Assembly (NCBI GenBank): GCA_034769895.1
Contig: CM068370.1
Location: 39,823,844-39,887,843 of the forward strand
DNA length: 64,000 bases
Direction of reading: 5' to 3'
From: Magicicada septendecula
Taxonomy: Eukaryota > Arthropoda > Insecta > Hemiptera > Cicadidae
In this document: positions 33,073-44,329 of the stretch, piece by piece
Numbering within the stretch: the first letter of the stretch is position 1
Layout: the number at the start of each line of letters is the position of its first letter
The notes under the pieces: generated by a model
Databases searched by the model: none
What the model was told of the DNA's origin: nothing
Seen by the model: the letters and a program-made list of their open reading frames with translations, nothing else
Translations under genes and position numbers: made by a program

Positions 33073-34302
33073 CATGGGCGTAACTTGGGGCCTAACTTTG
33101 GGGGGAGGGGCAGGGTAAAGCTTCACAAATTCTAGTGTGTAGTGAGACCATCTATATAATAAAATAAATAAAATATATTATATACAAAATTAGAAAGTTT
33201 AGTAATAATTCTTAGTTAGTAAACGAGGGGCATGATCAACAAACCTTTCTTCATAAGTTGTACTTTCACTTATGTTTACCTACAACAATTATACTGTAGG
33301 CCTATAAACATAAACAATTTCAGTTCTTCCAATTCTTATACCCACTTTTCGTAAACGCATCCTCTCCCTTAGACACACTGTCACAAAATGCTCGGCTGTA
33401 GTAGCAGTAAGCCGAATCAGTCACAACAAAGAAATTTTCAAATTGCCAGTCAGGCAATTTTCAAAGAAATTAAGCAGTGTTACTCCTTTGCATTTCTTGT
33501 CTCCCGTTTTTCAGAACTTAGAAACACAAAAAACCAAAACAATCACAACAATAACGAATTAAGAAAGAGACAAGCACCAAACGGACTACGTACACGACCG
33601 AGTGACCGACCGCACTTGTATCAGTAATCATTAACAAATAACAGTTCCAAACGACCGTCTTTTAAGATTCATGAACAAAGCCATCGACGTCTTGCACAGT
33701 AAGCTGGCTTGCTTTGTTCATACTGCCGAGTCTGTTACCCCTACCATACCGCTCTCTTTTACACTGGCCTGTAGTGTTTGCGAAATTCTGCTGAACTGAA
33801 AACCGTGATAATCTCGAATCAAACAGTAAACAATTTGAGCACAGAGATGATGACTCAGAAGAATATGTGCGACAAAGACAGGAAAGTAAAGAGAGCAAAT
33901 TCTTAGAAGTACAGCTGTGCTTATTATTTCATTACGGTGTTCCAAAACAAGTCTTTGTTTGTGTAAAAGGCACGCATTGTATTCCAATTAATTAGGTCTC
34001 TAGCCTTTGGTTTTTTTTCGAACAGAAATATTATTTTGACGTATATCATTCAAATCTGTCAAACATTCCCCTTACAAGTTTCTTCAAATGAAATAAGAAT
34101 AATAAATTTATGGCAGCTAGTCGTCTGATAACAGTACAGACGTTGATAAATAGTCCTTACTGTGCTCGCACCCATAGAAACTGCCTCCTGTTTGACTATT
34201 TGTTAGTTTTTATTTATAACAACTGGAAACAAAATTTTATAATGCTCGGAACTTTGGGGGGGGGCGAGTGCCCCCCATTGCCCCTCCCAAGTTACGCCTA
34301 TG
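33073..34302. mobile_element. Nested non-autonomous hAT with perfect TSD
   Basis: It starts CATGGGCGTAACTTGGG, and its right end is the inverted CCCAAGTTACGCCTATG. It is flanked on both sides by TGTGGACC (33065-33072, 34303-34310), a perfect 8-bp TSD. G/C runs lie near both ends (33100-33106, 34255-34264). It has no transposase. It lies wholly inside the hAT of 31736-34370 and is therefore younger. Confidence 0.9.
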
Positions 34303-34451
34303 TGTGGACCCCTCCAGGTTCATGGGCCCCGGGCAGCCACCCAGTCCCCCCACCGTTAATTCCGCCACTGCACTGTTGTCATCCGCCGTACAGTGTTCTG
34401 CTCTGTGACACGATTGCTAACTCCTTTTATTTCTTCAAGCTGAATCTTCAT

Positions 34452-34915
34452 AACATATCAAGGTTTCAGATGATGTGTGGCGTCATATATAGAACGTTGA
34501 GGAAAAAGACAAGGAAAGAGACGAGGCTTAAATTTTATAAAACAATGGCAGTGCCTGTTTTACTATATGGATGTGAAACATGGGTTCCTACAAAGAAGAT
34601 TAAAAACCAGATTCAAACTTTGGAAATGATGTTTCTGAGAAGAACAAAGGGTTGCATGAGACAGGATCGTTTGTGCAATGAGGATATTAGAGAAGAGCTA
34701 CAGGTACTCTCCGTAAATGATAAAATTCAGACGTATCGCAGGGAGTGGTTACAGCATCTGAACAGAATGGAGGATGGACAACTACCTAAGGTTGCGTTTC
34801 AATATAGACTCTTTAGTACAAGAGATATAGGAAGACTGAGAGTGAGATGGAGAGATACTCTGTGAAGACGGAACAGGCAAAGTGTCTACTCCGTTAGGTG
34901 CAGAAGAAGATGAAG
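34452..34915 (+). mobile_element. 5'-truncated LINE with ~15-bp TSD
   Basis: The frame is open from the 5' junction to a stop at 34863-34865: KKTRKETRLKFYKTMAVPVL, LYGCETWVPTKK, LRRTKGCMRQDRLCNEDIRE and WLQHLNRMEDGQLPK, then RLRVRWRDTL. These are the conserved C-terminal motifs of endonuclease/RT LINEs. The flanks AAGCTGAATCTTCAT (34437-34451) and AAGCTGAATGTTCAT (34916-34930) form the TSD. The tail is GAAGAAGATGAAG, a short repeat instead of poly(A), as in RTE-type elements. Confidence 0.85.
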
Positions 34916-34930
34916 AAGCTGAATGTTCAT

Positions 34931-35689
34931 CTCTTCATATTGTGTCTACTACTTTTCATATATTTATTTTCATTTCTGACTCTTCTGCCGCATCTTCTAA
35001 TTTTTGAAAATTATTTGTATCGTTACTAAAATTTAGTCTCGTCCACTAAAATCTTCATATCATCACTGGAAATAATAATTTGATCACCACTTTTCAAATT
35101 AAAATGAATGGCAGAGCATAATTTTTGTATAAAAGGAACGCCAACATTTTAGGTAATTGGGAAGTACGTACACTACAAAATGTTTCTATCAGCATACCCA
35201 CCCTGCCAAGATAACTTTTTATATCGTTTAATGTTGTTCACATTTATGTTGGTTTTTTCCTACTTTTTAGTTGAGAAACTCAATGTTGGTGTTTCAGTTT
35301 TCAACTATCGCTGCTTGCGTGTTAAACTATACAAAGGAGCAGTGTTTACAAAAGAAAATATTTTACCTACATATGGCAAACATTTGGCAGTCATGCCGAA
35401 TTCTTTGTTTTACACATACTTGCCAGTGTATATAACATAATCAATGGTGCTAAATACACATTACGTATACACAAAAAATAAAACTATACTCCTGACAAGT
35501 TGAAACTGTATTGTAAGTCACTAATCCTTTTCAAGAAAATCCAGCACTTTGTGGCTGATGCTGGCGCACAGTGTTTCCAAGTCCCTAGTCAAAAGATTAT
35601 CACATTTGTACATCATATTATCACATTTGGATTTTCATCCAACTTATTAAACAAGTAGAATTCCTTAGGTTTTTATGGCCAGCGTCAAC
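34931..35689. other. AT-rich DNA without a gene
   Basis: TTATCACATTTG occurs twice near 35598 and 35619. An 86-codon frame at 35180-35440 has no recognisable motif. Confidence 0.4.
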
Positions 35690-36350
35690 ATTTGTGGAAT
35701 TATTATTTGCCGGGTTGTTTAGCCATGGTCTTGTGTTCAAGACAGACGTGTCTGCCCTACCATAGGAGGCCGTCATCAGTGTTGGAAACTATTGCCACGG
35801 TGTCTGCCAATTATCCCAGTGCTGAAGTAGAGACTATGTACTGTATTTTCCGTGAGAAGGCCCACTTAAATAAACTTTCCAAACAGCACGATGTAAGCTG
35901 GAAAGCAGCATCAACCAATCAGCATCAAGTGCTACCTAATTGGCTTGGGAGTACAGCACGCCAAATCCTATTTACTAGGAGGCTGTCTCCCCTTTGATTT
36001 GTAGCGATGGAACCAAGATTGAAGATCTCCACGGGTAGCCAAGGATAGTAGACAAGATCCTGGTCACCGAGGGCAAGATCTTGGTCTCCTCGAAGAGAAT
36101 GTGACGGTCAGCATTGGAGGGTGCATGCTCTGCCACCGCAGACTTCTCTGGCTGCCTCAAGTGACAACAGCGGCTGTGTTCATCTACGCGGATGCAGACG
36201 CTTTGCTTTGTAGTGTTGATGTATACCTCACTGCACGAGCAAGCCACATTGTACATGTCGCCCAATGATAGCGTATCCCTTTTGCGTCCTTCATTGATGT
36301 CAGGAACTGTTGCACCTTCCTGGTCCAACAGTTCCTACTGTTGTACCGAC
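35690..36350 (-). pseudogene. Penelope-like element, GIY-YIG region and 3' tail
   Basis: On the minus strand, after GDMYNVACSCSEVYINTTKQ, comes RVDEHSRCCHLRQPEKSA then VAEHAPSNADRHILFEETKI. This is the C-terminal GIY-YIG endonuclease of Penelope-like retroelements, with CSEVYI replacing the usual YIGxT core. The expected continuation after ILFEETKI is weakly followed, then the tail runs through ACTGATGACGGCC near 35780. The reverse transcriptase is absent, cut off at about 36350 where a mariner-like fragment begins. Confidence 0.75.
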
Positions 36351-36740
36351 CAATCCATCACTTACCGAATGTACTATTTAAATGGTTCATCAAATCACGA
36401 CAGTAGTGAGCAGATGCACCACCATTCAAAAACCACATCTGCACTCTATCTGCAAGTGGAATATCTTCCAAGAGTTCCATCAGAGTCATTTGCAGAAAAT
36501 GCAAGTATTGTCTTCCATTAAGCCTTGGTGGTAAGAAGAACGGGCCTAAGAGATTATCACCCAGAAGACAGCACCACACATTAAATGAAAAAGTATGTTT
36601 GTCATGTCTTGGGGGCAGTCTCGTGGGTTTTCGTCTGCCCAAGTGTAGGTGTTTCGAAAGTTTACAATGCCATTCCTGTAAATTGTAACACTTTTCTGGT
36701 GCATTTTGTTTTTAATTAAAGTCAAATGTCTCAAATTTGT
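36351..36740 (-). pseudogene. Mariner-like (DUF4817-associated) transposase fragment
   Basis: Frames on the minus strand give TYTWADENPRDC, then FSFNVWCCLLGDNLLGPFFL, LNGRQYLHFLQMTLMELLED, VQMWFLNGGASAHY and MNHLNSTFGK. In intact relatives the last motif is WFQHDGAPAH, whose aspartate is the second catalytic acid; here it is glycine. One frameshift separates the first two motifs. The third catalytic region (SPDLxPxDF) is missing because the sequence joins the Penelope-like fragment. Confidence 0.8.
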
Positions 36741-37186
36741 TCTTACTTTTAATAGAAATTATACATATCAGTTTTCTCATAATTAAATTCTTTACAAAGT
36801 TAGTTAGACATTTTTATTTGTTTATTAGCAAATTAACGAAGTTATTTTATCCCAAATCTAAAAATGTGTATTTTTCCATTCCACTTTTTTGTGTTTTACC
36901 CAGTTTTTCTTAAAAACTAATTAAGATAGAGGTCTGGGACCTCTTTTATTCAATTTTTCAGATCAAAAACTATAACAAGCCACCAAATTTACCCTTCACT
37001 TTATACCCCACGGATTTCAGTATGGCGTCATTTTACCATGGGACCAGAATCAGGGCGAACTGGTTCGCGAGCCGTAACTCGCTAACGAACCGTTTTTGGA
37101 CCTATGTTTATAAGAACTTTTTTTCTTATTTTTACATGTAGAATGAGCTCCTAAAGTTTATGCATATCTTCGTTAATCACCCTGTA
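36741..37186 (-). mobile_element. 5' part of the mariner-like element with terminal repeat
   Basis: The right end reads CGTTAATCACCCTGTA at 37171-37186. Its reverse complement, TACAGGGTGATTAACG, is typical of these elements' termini. The CCGTAACTCGCTAACGAACC segment near 37068 belongs to the leader. The left terminus is lost. Confidence 0.6.
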
Positions 37187-37837
37187 TAATTTAAAATTTT
37201 GTGAAGCAATAGTAAATTATGATTTGAATACTGTAAATGTTTAAAAATTATCATGCTCTAACTTCATTGTTTTACAAATAATTTTTCCTCAGTACATACA
37301 AAAGTGAAAACCCATATAAGTGATGTGCCTTGTGACTGCATCATGTTGCTTCTGAATGAAGAATAGTGACAGTTTTCCTGGTGTTTGCTTTGCTCTGTGA
37401 GTCAGAATGTTTATCAGTGGTCACTTAGTGATCCTTACTCTAATAGGATCACTCATTTATATAGTTTTGTATATCTAACTAGGTGTTTTATCAAACTATA
37501 AATTAAAAAAAAAATTACAAAGTATATTCAATTGTGCATATCCATTCTTATCAGAATTGTGCACTTTGAATGCAAAACTCTGGTGTATTTGTGATAAGCA
37601 CTCCAACTTGCTTTACTGTATATCATGTAATTTATTCTGTTTTCTTAACAAAGTAGTTGAAATAAAAGCCTCATGTATAATGTTTTGCAAAAATTCATGT
37701 GTCTTAGCCTAATTTGCAGAATTTTGTCCTACAATCAGAATCAGCCTTTATCTTGAAAATGATTTTTTTTTTGCAATCACCATACTTCCATTTCCTTATG
37801 GAACATTTATTTAATTTGAATAAACAAATTTATTTAG
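37187..37837. other. AT-rich DNA
   Basis: No gene is seen. ATCACCATACTTCCATTTCC at about 37778 is shared with 16376, marking an old dispersed repeat. Confidence 0.4.
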
Positions 37838-37919
37838 TTAGAATGTCCACAAATATAATTAAGATTTTGCAAGAGGAACCAGATAAGTTCAAAATAATTA
37901 TTAACAATCAAACATCAGA
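37838..37919 (+). CDS. Possible small exon upstream of the host gene
   Basis: The segment lies between an acceptor-like AAATTTATTTAG and a strong donor GTAAGTAAAT (37920). From the ATG at 37843 it reads MSTNIIKILQEEPDKFKIII and six more residues, ending in phase 2. Joined to the exon at 40050, that phase meets a stop at once, so it would act as a leader with an upstream frame or belong to another transcript. Coding-like composition and the perfect donor are the only support. Confidence 0.25.
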
Positions 37920-38320
37920 GTAAGTAAATCATTTTAAATATTAACATTCTGATAAATATTATATATTATTCTATACTATATGTAACATCCATGCCTATAT
38001 ATCCCTGACTATTATATTAAGCATTGACTAAGATGCTATATATATCTAGCATCTGTTAGAAAGACAGATAGAGATAACAAAATACATAAATTGTGTGTAG
38101 ATTCATCAATAGAACATTCAAGATCAGTGAGATCAGGTACTAAAATTATCTTTTAAAAAAGAATATTTGCCTCTATTTTATTATAGTGATATATGATTTA
38201 TGACCTCAGGTACTGAAATAAAATACAGTTTTCTGAAATGAAGTTTATATGAGGTGTAAAAGGATTCTCAAGAGCTGATGGAATTAAAAGTAATGACATT
38301 TTGTGACAAACTAAGTAAGT

Positions 38321-38521
38321 ACAAACAGAATTATCACTGTTGCACACCACTATAGAAAAATTATTCCGATTAGTGCTTTCAAGCTTCTCAGCTCATCGTC
38401 AGATCAGAATTTTAACGATTCTGATCGGAGAATTCCGATCTGACAATGAGCTGAGAAGCTTGAAAGCGCTAATCGGAATACTTTTTCTATAGTGGTGTGC
38501 AACAGTGATAATTCTGTTTGT
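38321..38521. repeat. 201-bp palindrome with ~88-bp arms
   Basis: The left arm (38321 to about 38409) starts ACAAACAGAATTATCACTGT and runs through AAGCTTCTCAGCTCATCGTC. The right arm (about 38433-38521) is its reverse complement with a few changes (GCTTGAAAGCGCTAATCGG). The spacer is only about 23 bp. It has no coding capacity. It could be two retroelement 3' ends in tail-to-tail orientation or a miniature foldback element. Confidence 0.9.
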
Positions 38522-38733
38522 GATTATAACCACTAACACAACTTTCTTCATTAAACTTAACTACATACAGTGTCGTGAAAACAAAAGACCATAGGCAAAA
38601 ATATAAAGAGCACAGAAACAGATGGATAATGAAGGGCTACCTACATAAGCTCTAGATACAAAGTAAAAGGAAGAAGGTTGGTTGTAGGGCAACCAAAGTC
38701 AGATACATGAAGGTGGAACTGGCAGATGCTTAA
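38522..38733. other. Spacer
   Basis: No gene or repeat was recognised. Confidence 0.4.
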
Positions 38734-38777
38734 TTATTGTAGCAATAGTAAGGTAAAATAAGGGTGTCATCATGTTA
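38734..38777 (+). repeat. 44-bp direct repeat, left copy
   Basis: It runs from TTATTGTAGCAATAGTAAGG to GTGTCATCATGTTA and is identical to 39456-39499. Confidence 0.95.
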
Positions 38778-39455
38778 AGCCGGCTATGCACTAACCATCC
38801 CTGCTGGACGTCATGACGGACAGCAAGTCAAAAACGATAGTGCGTAGCTTTGACATCCATCCCCACGTCGTGTATTTTTTGAAGGATGTGCACAATGAAA
38901 AATGAGTCCAGCAAGACCATCAGCTCAAGCCCCACGACGTGTGGATGGATCGTGTGTAATGTTGACGGATGTCAAAGAATCATGCATCGTGCATGTTTGA
39001 TCATGCGTACGCTTGCTGTCTATCAAATCGTCATTTTCGAGCAAGTACAGTACATGTTTTTAGAGCACATTTGTTTAATAATACTGTTTAATTTTACTTA
39101 CATTCATTCTTTAGTTTATATTTAATAAGTAATGATTCAGATAAAATTTCAGTTTAATATTTAGTTTATTTTTTCTTCGTTTACATAATAGATTCAAATA
39201 TCATTAACAATAACATTAAAAATGTTATTATTTTTAATATTGTTATTATTAATTTGTTTTAATTACAATTCATAATGGGCCATGAAATAACATCAAAATT
39301 TATCAAAAAATATAAATTAAATAGATGTCTGTGGGATGTATCCTATCAACGAGAACGTCTGGCACGCTGAACGAGTTGCACGACAGTATGGTGCGCACAT
39401 TCATTACCGACGTCGGGCATGCTGGACAGTGGTGATGGTTAGTGCGTGACCGGCT
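38778..39455. mobile_element. Harbinger-like miniature element
   Basis: It starts AGCCGGCTATGCACTAACCA; the reverse complement of its right end is AGCCGGTCACGCACTAACCA. TTA lies immediately outside both ends (38775-38777 and 39456-39458), the target duplication used by PIF/Harbinger transposases. There is no transposase. Beyond the TTA, the flanks repeat for 44 bp in all (see the direct repeats). Confidence 0.7.
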
Positions 39456-39499
39456 TTATTGTAGCAATAGTAAGGTAAAATAAGGGTGTCATCATGTTA
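39456..39499 (+). repeat. 44-bp direct repeat, right copy
   Basis: It is identical to 38734-38777. Confidence 0.95.
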
Positions 39500-39729
39500 C
39501 TCTATATTACAGAGAAACAACACCGTGTACCATAGTTCACAGAAACATTTAGCTGAATATGGAGAGTATTATATATATTTCCGTATCTGGTTGATAAACA
39601 CATGGTCATTATGTGTTTGTGATAAGATCGTGTGTTATTGGGTTACTTGTGCGCACAGATGTCAGTCAGTTTAATTACCAAATGTAGTTCTGACTTCAAA
39701 GCAACTTCCAAAGTTTTGTTTTTGATTTA

Positions 39730-39849
<120 letters not shown>

Positions 39850-40049
39850 ATATTTTGACAGCTGCCCACAAGAATTCTTAGTGTTAAGCAAGTAGCAGGT
39901 CAACGTATGCAAATTCTTTCATTAGCTTAATCAATTCATATTTTTTTATTTGCTGAATGAAAGATACAGTTTTATTGTGTGTAACAATATTCTCTGTACA
40001 CTTAGTATAATGCTAAAACTTAATCTTCTCTATTTCTTTATGTTTGCAG

Positions 40050-40192
40050 ATAGCACAAATTAGAGTGAAAATGTTGTCCTACCGTCTTCGAAGAGTGATA
40101 TTTCTGACTTTATCTGCACTCGTCATTTTTACAGCTGTACAAATAATAAGACCAAATCATGTAATTGATGTACAAGACAGAGCGGCTCAACT
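40050..40192 (+). CDS. Exon with start codon, type II membrane protein (ATG at 40071)
   Basis: The acceptor TTTCTTTATGTTTGCAG precedes 40050 and the donor GTAAGTAC follows 40192. From the ATG at 40071 (AAAATG context) the exon encodes 40 codons plus two bases: MLSYRLRRVIFLTLSALVIF then TAVQIIRPNHVIDVQDRAAQ. Residues 9-26 are a hydrophobic segment preceded by Arg5, Arg7 and Arg8, the charge pattern of a type II signal anchor, so the rest would face the Golgi/ER lumen. This is typical of glycosyltransferase or sulfotransferase stems, but no catalytic domain is in the window and the family is unidentified. The acceptor shows at least one 5' exon lies upstream. Phase 2 matches the next exon. Confidence 0.75.
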
Positions 40193-40323
40193 GTAAGTAC
40201 AGCAGTTAAAATTGTAGACGCACATTATAAATTCCTGTGTAGTTGACTAGTAGTAAGGTTAGACCTTACTTCCATTATGTAAATGTTCCAAACTCATTTA
40301 TAGTGTGTACATACTCATTGTAC

Positions 40324-40353
40324 GTGTGTGTGTGTGTGTGCGTGTGCGCGCGC
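40324..40353 (+). repeat. TG/CG microsatellite
   Basis: (GT)n passing into GTGTGCGCGCGC. Confidence 0.85.
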
Positions 40354-41224
40354 ATAATGTATCTCATAATGAAGTCCATAGTGTTCAAGACAATATTATT
40401 TTAGTAGTGTCTAGAGGAAAATCTATTATTTTAGGAAACATGTATTTCATAACGGGAACAGTACCTTCTGGCACCAAAATGTAGCCTATTTAAAAATATC
40501 TATACCTTAAAACATTCTCCATTTAATTCTATGTAAGAAAGCATATAATATTATATGCTTCAAAGTTCGTTTTGATAAAATTCGTAATAACATAATAAAT
40601 AACTTCAAAAACGTAATAAATAAAATGAAGTGCGGTCCCGTTAAAATGCTGTCAGATTAGGATTTTTTGCACAATACAGCCAGTTAAACCCATAAAATAT
40701 GCATTGAACGTTGTCACTTGTTATGATCAGTTGTGAATAATTGCAATAGACACCAACACACTCCCTATCTGATGCAGTAATGTAAACTACCAAGCCTTAG
40801 TTAAAAACTTGTTGTCTATTAAAACTTAAAACTATTAAACTTAAGATCTATTAAGGAGTTGTCATTATGAGAAAACCAAGTCTTGGCAAAGATTTTCCAA
40901 AACCACTTGTGGGCTGTAAACCCTAAAACGTGGTGTCACAGACACATTTAACATGCTTTAGTGGTATTCTTTTCAAAAGCTGAATGTTCTTTAAAGGCTT
41001 CAGATTAGTTCTGGAACATTTTGGTTGAAGTCTAAATGTAGTGATGCAGAATACATAAGAGAAGTTGATAAGGAGTCTCAAGAACAAAATTAAAAAAAAA
41101 ACAGAGTGACAGGAAGTGGAAGAAAAAAGAAAGTTATGATGAAAATTATTATTGTCATGGTGGATTTTAGGGGTATAAAAATGATAAACATTTGTTTCCA
41201 GTCATTACATCAGCTTTCTGAAAC

Positions 41225-41662
41225 TTATTAAACACTTAAAGAAGAAAACAAGGAAAGAGACGCAATTGAAATATTGTATAATGTAATGGCCATACTCAAC
41301 TACTGTATGGTAGTGAGACTTGGATTAGAAAGGCCAAAGATATATCTAGAATACAAGGAGTAGAAATGAGGTTCTTGAGGCCTGTAAAGGGTTGTACCAG
41401 GGGAGATTTTATCAGAAATGGTCATATTAGAATGGAGCTAGGGATAGCTGAAAGCTTAAAATGAGAAAATCTCCTGGTACAAAACGAAATGGCGGTTACA
41501 CGTAGAGAGAATGGATCCAACTAGATTTTCAAGAAGAGCCCCTGAATATCGTCCAAAGGGATAGAGAAGTGTAGGAAGACCCCATAAACGATGGTTGGAT
41601 GAGTTCCATCAAGACTGGAACAGGCTACTAGTCTAAGCTGTAAAGGATGACGATGACAACAG
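41225..41662 (+). pseudogene. LINE C-terminal fragment
   Basis: Frames give KKTRKETQLKY, then SETWIRKAKDISRIQGVEMR, FLRPVKGCTRGDFIRNGHIR and MELGIAESLK; after frameshifts EKCRKTP corresponds to the GRRSVGRPxKRW motif. It ends in GATGACGATGACAACAG. It is related to the 34.45-kb fragment but much more decayed. Confidence 0.7.
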
Positions 41663-44089
41663 CTACCTAAAGTTAGCTAATTTTCTTGTATAAATAACAT
41701 TGTAGTGAAAAAGATACTGTCTCCCGTAAAGCACTTTACACAATTATACAATATGTGTTAAATAATTTTTTTATTTCCTACAAACTCATTGAAGTTTTTA
41801 TATAGAGACATTTATTAACATTTCATTATTATGCCGTATGATAAATAAAAAAAATGTTCAGTCCCACATCATCAGATTTATATATAATAAAAACAACTCA
41901 TCACAGGCCATTATGAATAGGTATAAAAGGAAGGATGTAATTTGGATAAAATCAAGGCAGGATGTAATTTGGATAAAATCAATGTTGATACCATCTGACA
42001 TTTCCATTTGACATTTGTGGTTCATTGAGCAAAGTATAAACATGCACCCCTCCCCATAACAGATGCCAGTGTTGTTCAGAGATGGATCTTTCCAACATAG
42101 GGGTTCCATTATATGGACCTGGAGTCTAATTGGTATTCCTAGCTGACAACTTCTAAGAATACAATTGGAATATCTTGATTTAAGTTAATCAAAAAATCAA
42201 ACATTTTTCAGTAGCGTTCTTTCACATAGCATCAGGCTTATCCCACTGACCATATTCTGAAAACTTTAAACATTATATTAAACGTTATCATAAGTTATAT
42301 GTATATAATTTGTCCACCACCTCTTATTGATAGCTTAGCATCTGTGCATCTTCTTCAATTATGGAAAAGGTGCTTCTGAAAAGCTGGTATATTTCATATT
42401 ATTCATTCTGCAGACTTCTCATTTCAAAGTTGTAATGATCATTACAACTTGTTCCATTCAAAAATATTTATTTTATTTATCAATTATTTTAGTAAATACC
42501 TTCATTACCATAACAGACTGCTGCTTTGATAATTATCTTATAAACGATTAACTTTCTATTCCAATGTATACATCGTGATAGAAATATATGGGAACCATGA
42601 TCTAGGGTTTTTATATATATGTCACATTATTGTTATCCGCTTGTAACTTCCATTCCGTCTGAATTATATCAAATAAGAAAGTTTAATTTTAAGGTGGCAG
42701 AGTTGCTTTTACATCCATAAGAAAATAATCAAATAAAATAAGTGTTAAATATTTTATGACAATCCAAAGATAATTTAAATAGAGTACAGTGCAATTTTTG
42801 TATAGTTTTTCATCCAGATTAAAACAATTTTGTAATACAAGTCTCTAAGTTGACTTTTTTTTACATAGCTTACTTTTTAAAGACAGACATCAAGAGTGGT
42901 TCCCTTCCTTGCAACTTCTTTTTTATATTTTACTAGCAAAATACCCGTGCTTCGCTACGGAGTTTCATGTTGTACGTAATTGTACAATTATTGCTCGCTT
43001 AATAGTATAGGATTAGATAGATTGTACAAATTCTCAACTCTTAGTTTGTTTATTTACATTCATAGCAACAGCTATTTATTATTTATTTCGAGAAAATCGT
43101 TAGAGCCGTTTCCGAGAAAAAAAAGGACATACATTTATTAATTAATTGAACTTCGAAATTTTCTCGACTATAAGAACCTGCAAACAACGAAGTTTTTCAA
43201 TTTAAAACAATGATTAAAAACTCAGAACTAATTGTATTCGGGGTTTCCAATAAACTGAGATGTCAACCACTTCATTTACAAAGTATGCAAGTCCCGCGAT
43301 AAATTTCATTATTTGGTTTTTTGCCCCTTAGGAGTGAAAGTTTTTAAAACCGTTTCTTAGTGAGCACCTAAGACCTATGATGAAGCTACGTTCAAAGTTT
43401 CATTGATATCCATTCAGTGGTTTCAGAGATATCGTGATCAGTGAGTCAGTCAGTGGTATTTGGCTTATATAGATATCTATATCTAGCCGATTTACCCAGC
43501 GTTGCTCGGGTTCATAATTTATTCATAGGCTCATAGGCACCTATTCTTGTTCTAACGTTATATTACTTGTATATTGTATAAAAATATTCAGGAATACTCT
43601 GTAGCGCACCTGTTTAAGAACATGTCATAAACTGTATTCTTATATCTGGAGAAGAATTCTGTTGCGCGTGATGCTCCTGCTCAATTTCTAACTCTGGGAG
43701 AGGGCGAACAGCTAAATTAGTTTTCAATAAAATGTCTACAGTATTTATTACTGTCTTTTATAATTCATTGTGTTAATGTTGAAATAAGGCATTTGTTAAA
43801 TTAGTGTCTCCTAAACTTATTCTAACAATACAATACCTCTATAGATTTCAGCTTATCAATTTTTAAATTCAAACTGAAGCAAGTGCATTTATATTGTCTG
43901 AACACTATGATCTGAATACATTTGCTATAAAAACTTTGTTTTTTATACTCGCTTATAACTTACTTCGATCTTAACTTATCCACTTTTAAATTCAAACTGA
44001 AACAACTCTGAATTCACACACTGTTAAGAAGTTTCTTAAGATGCATACACCACCTTTGACATCATAACCTATATCTTTATTTATAAGAA

Positions 44090-44275
44090 CCGTGGACTCT
44101 GGCCCCGCCGTCTTTCGCGGGATCCGACCTAAGACTCCCCGGGTTCCGTGGATGAACTCCGGGGAAGGCCCGTCGGACGACTCCCGCGCTATTTTCTACG
44201 CGGGAGACTTCCACCGACGCTATGGTAACCAGAATCTATTCTATTGGGTTGCCATAGTAACCAGATCTAATAGTT
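44090..44275. other. GC-rich block with hairpin inside the Helitron
   Basis: A GC-rich segment stands out in AT-rich DNA: GGCCCCGCCGTCTTTCGCGG, CCCCGGGTTCC. It has a perfect hairpin CTCCCGCG (44181-44188) / CGCGGGAG (44199-44206) with loop CTATTTTCTA. A frame from 44092 starting MDSGPAVFRGIRPKTPRVPW is kept in both Helitron copies, but both are nearly identical, so this is weak evidence of coding. A captured host fragment is possible. Confidence 0.5.
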
Positions 44276-44329
44276 TTAAGACCCAAAGGATCGTATCGAA
44301 AAAACACTTGTCCTATGTTGGTTCTCCCG

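Larger units (their letters stand above)
31736..34370 (-). mobile_element. hAT transposon with TSD, interrupted by a second hAT
   Basis: The left end CAGTGGTGGTTTCAGTGTTT and the reverse complement of the right end, CAGTGGCGGAATTAACGGTG, form the TIR. The flanks CACTTTTG (31728-31735) and CACTGTTG (34371-34378) are an 8-bp TSD with one difference. The minus strand carries the C-terminal domain of its own transposase. An independent hAT occupies 33073-34302, leaving about 1.4 kb of original element. Confidence 0.85.

Noticed and set aside
31736..34370. One 2.6-kb hAT with unusual internal ends
   Set aside because: The internal ends have their own perfect 8-bp duplication, showing a nested second element.
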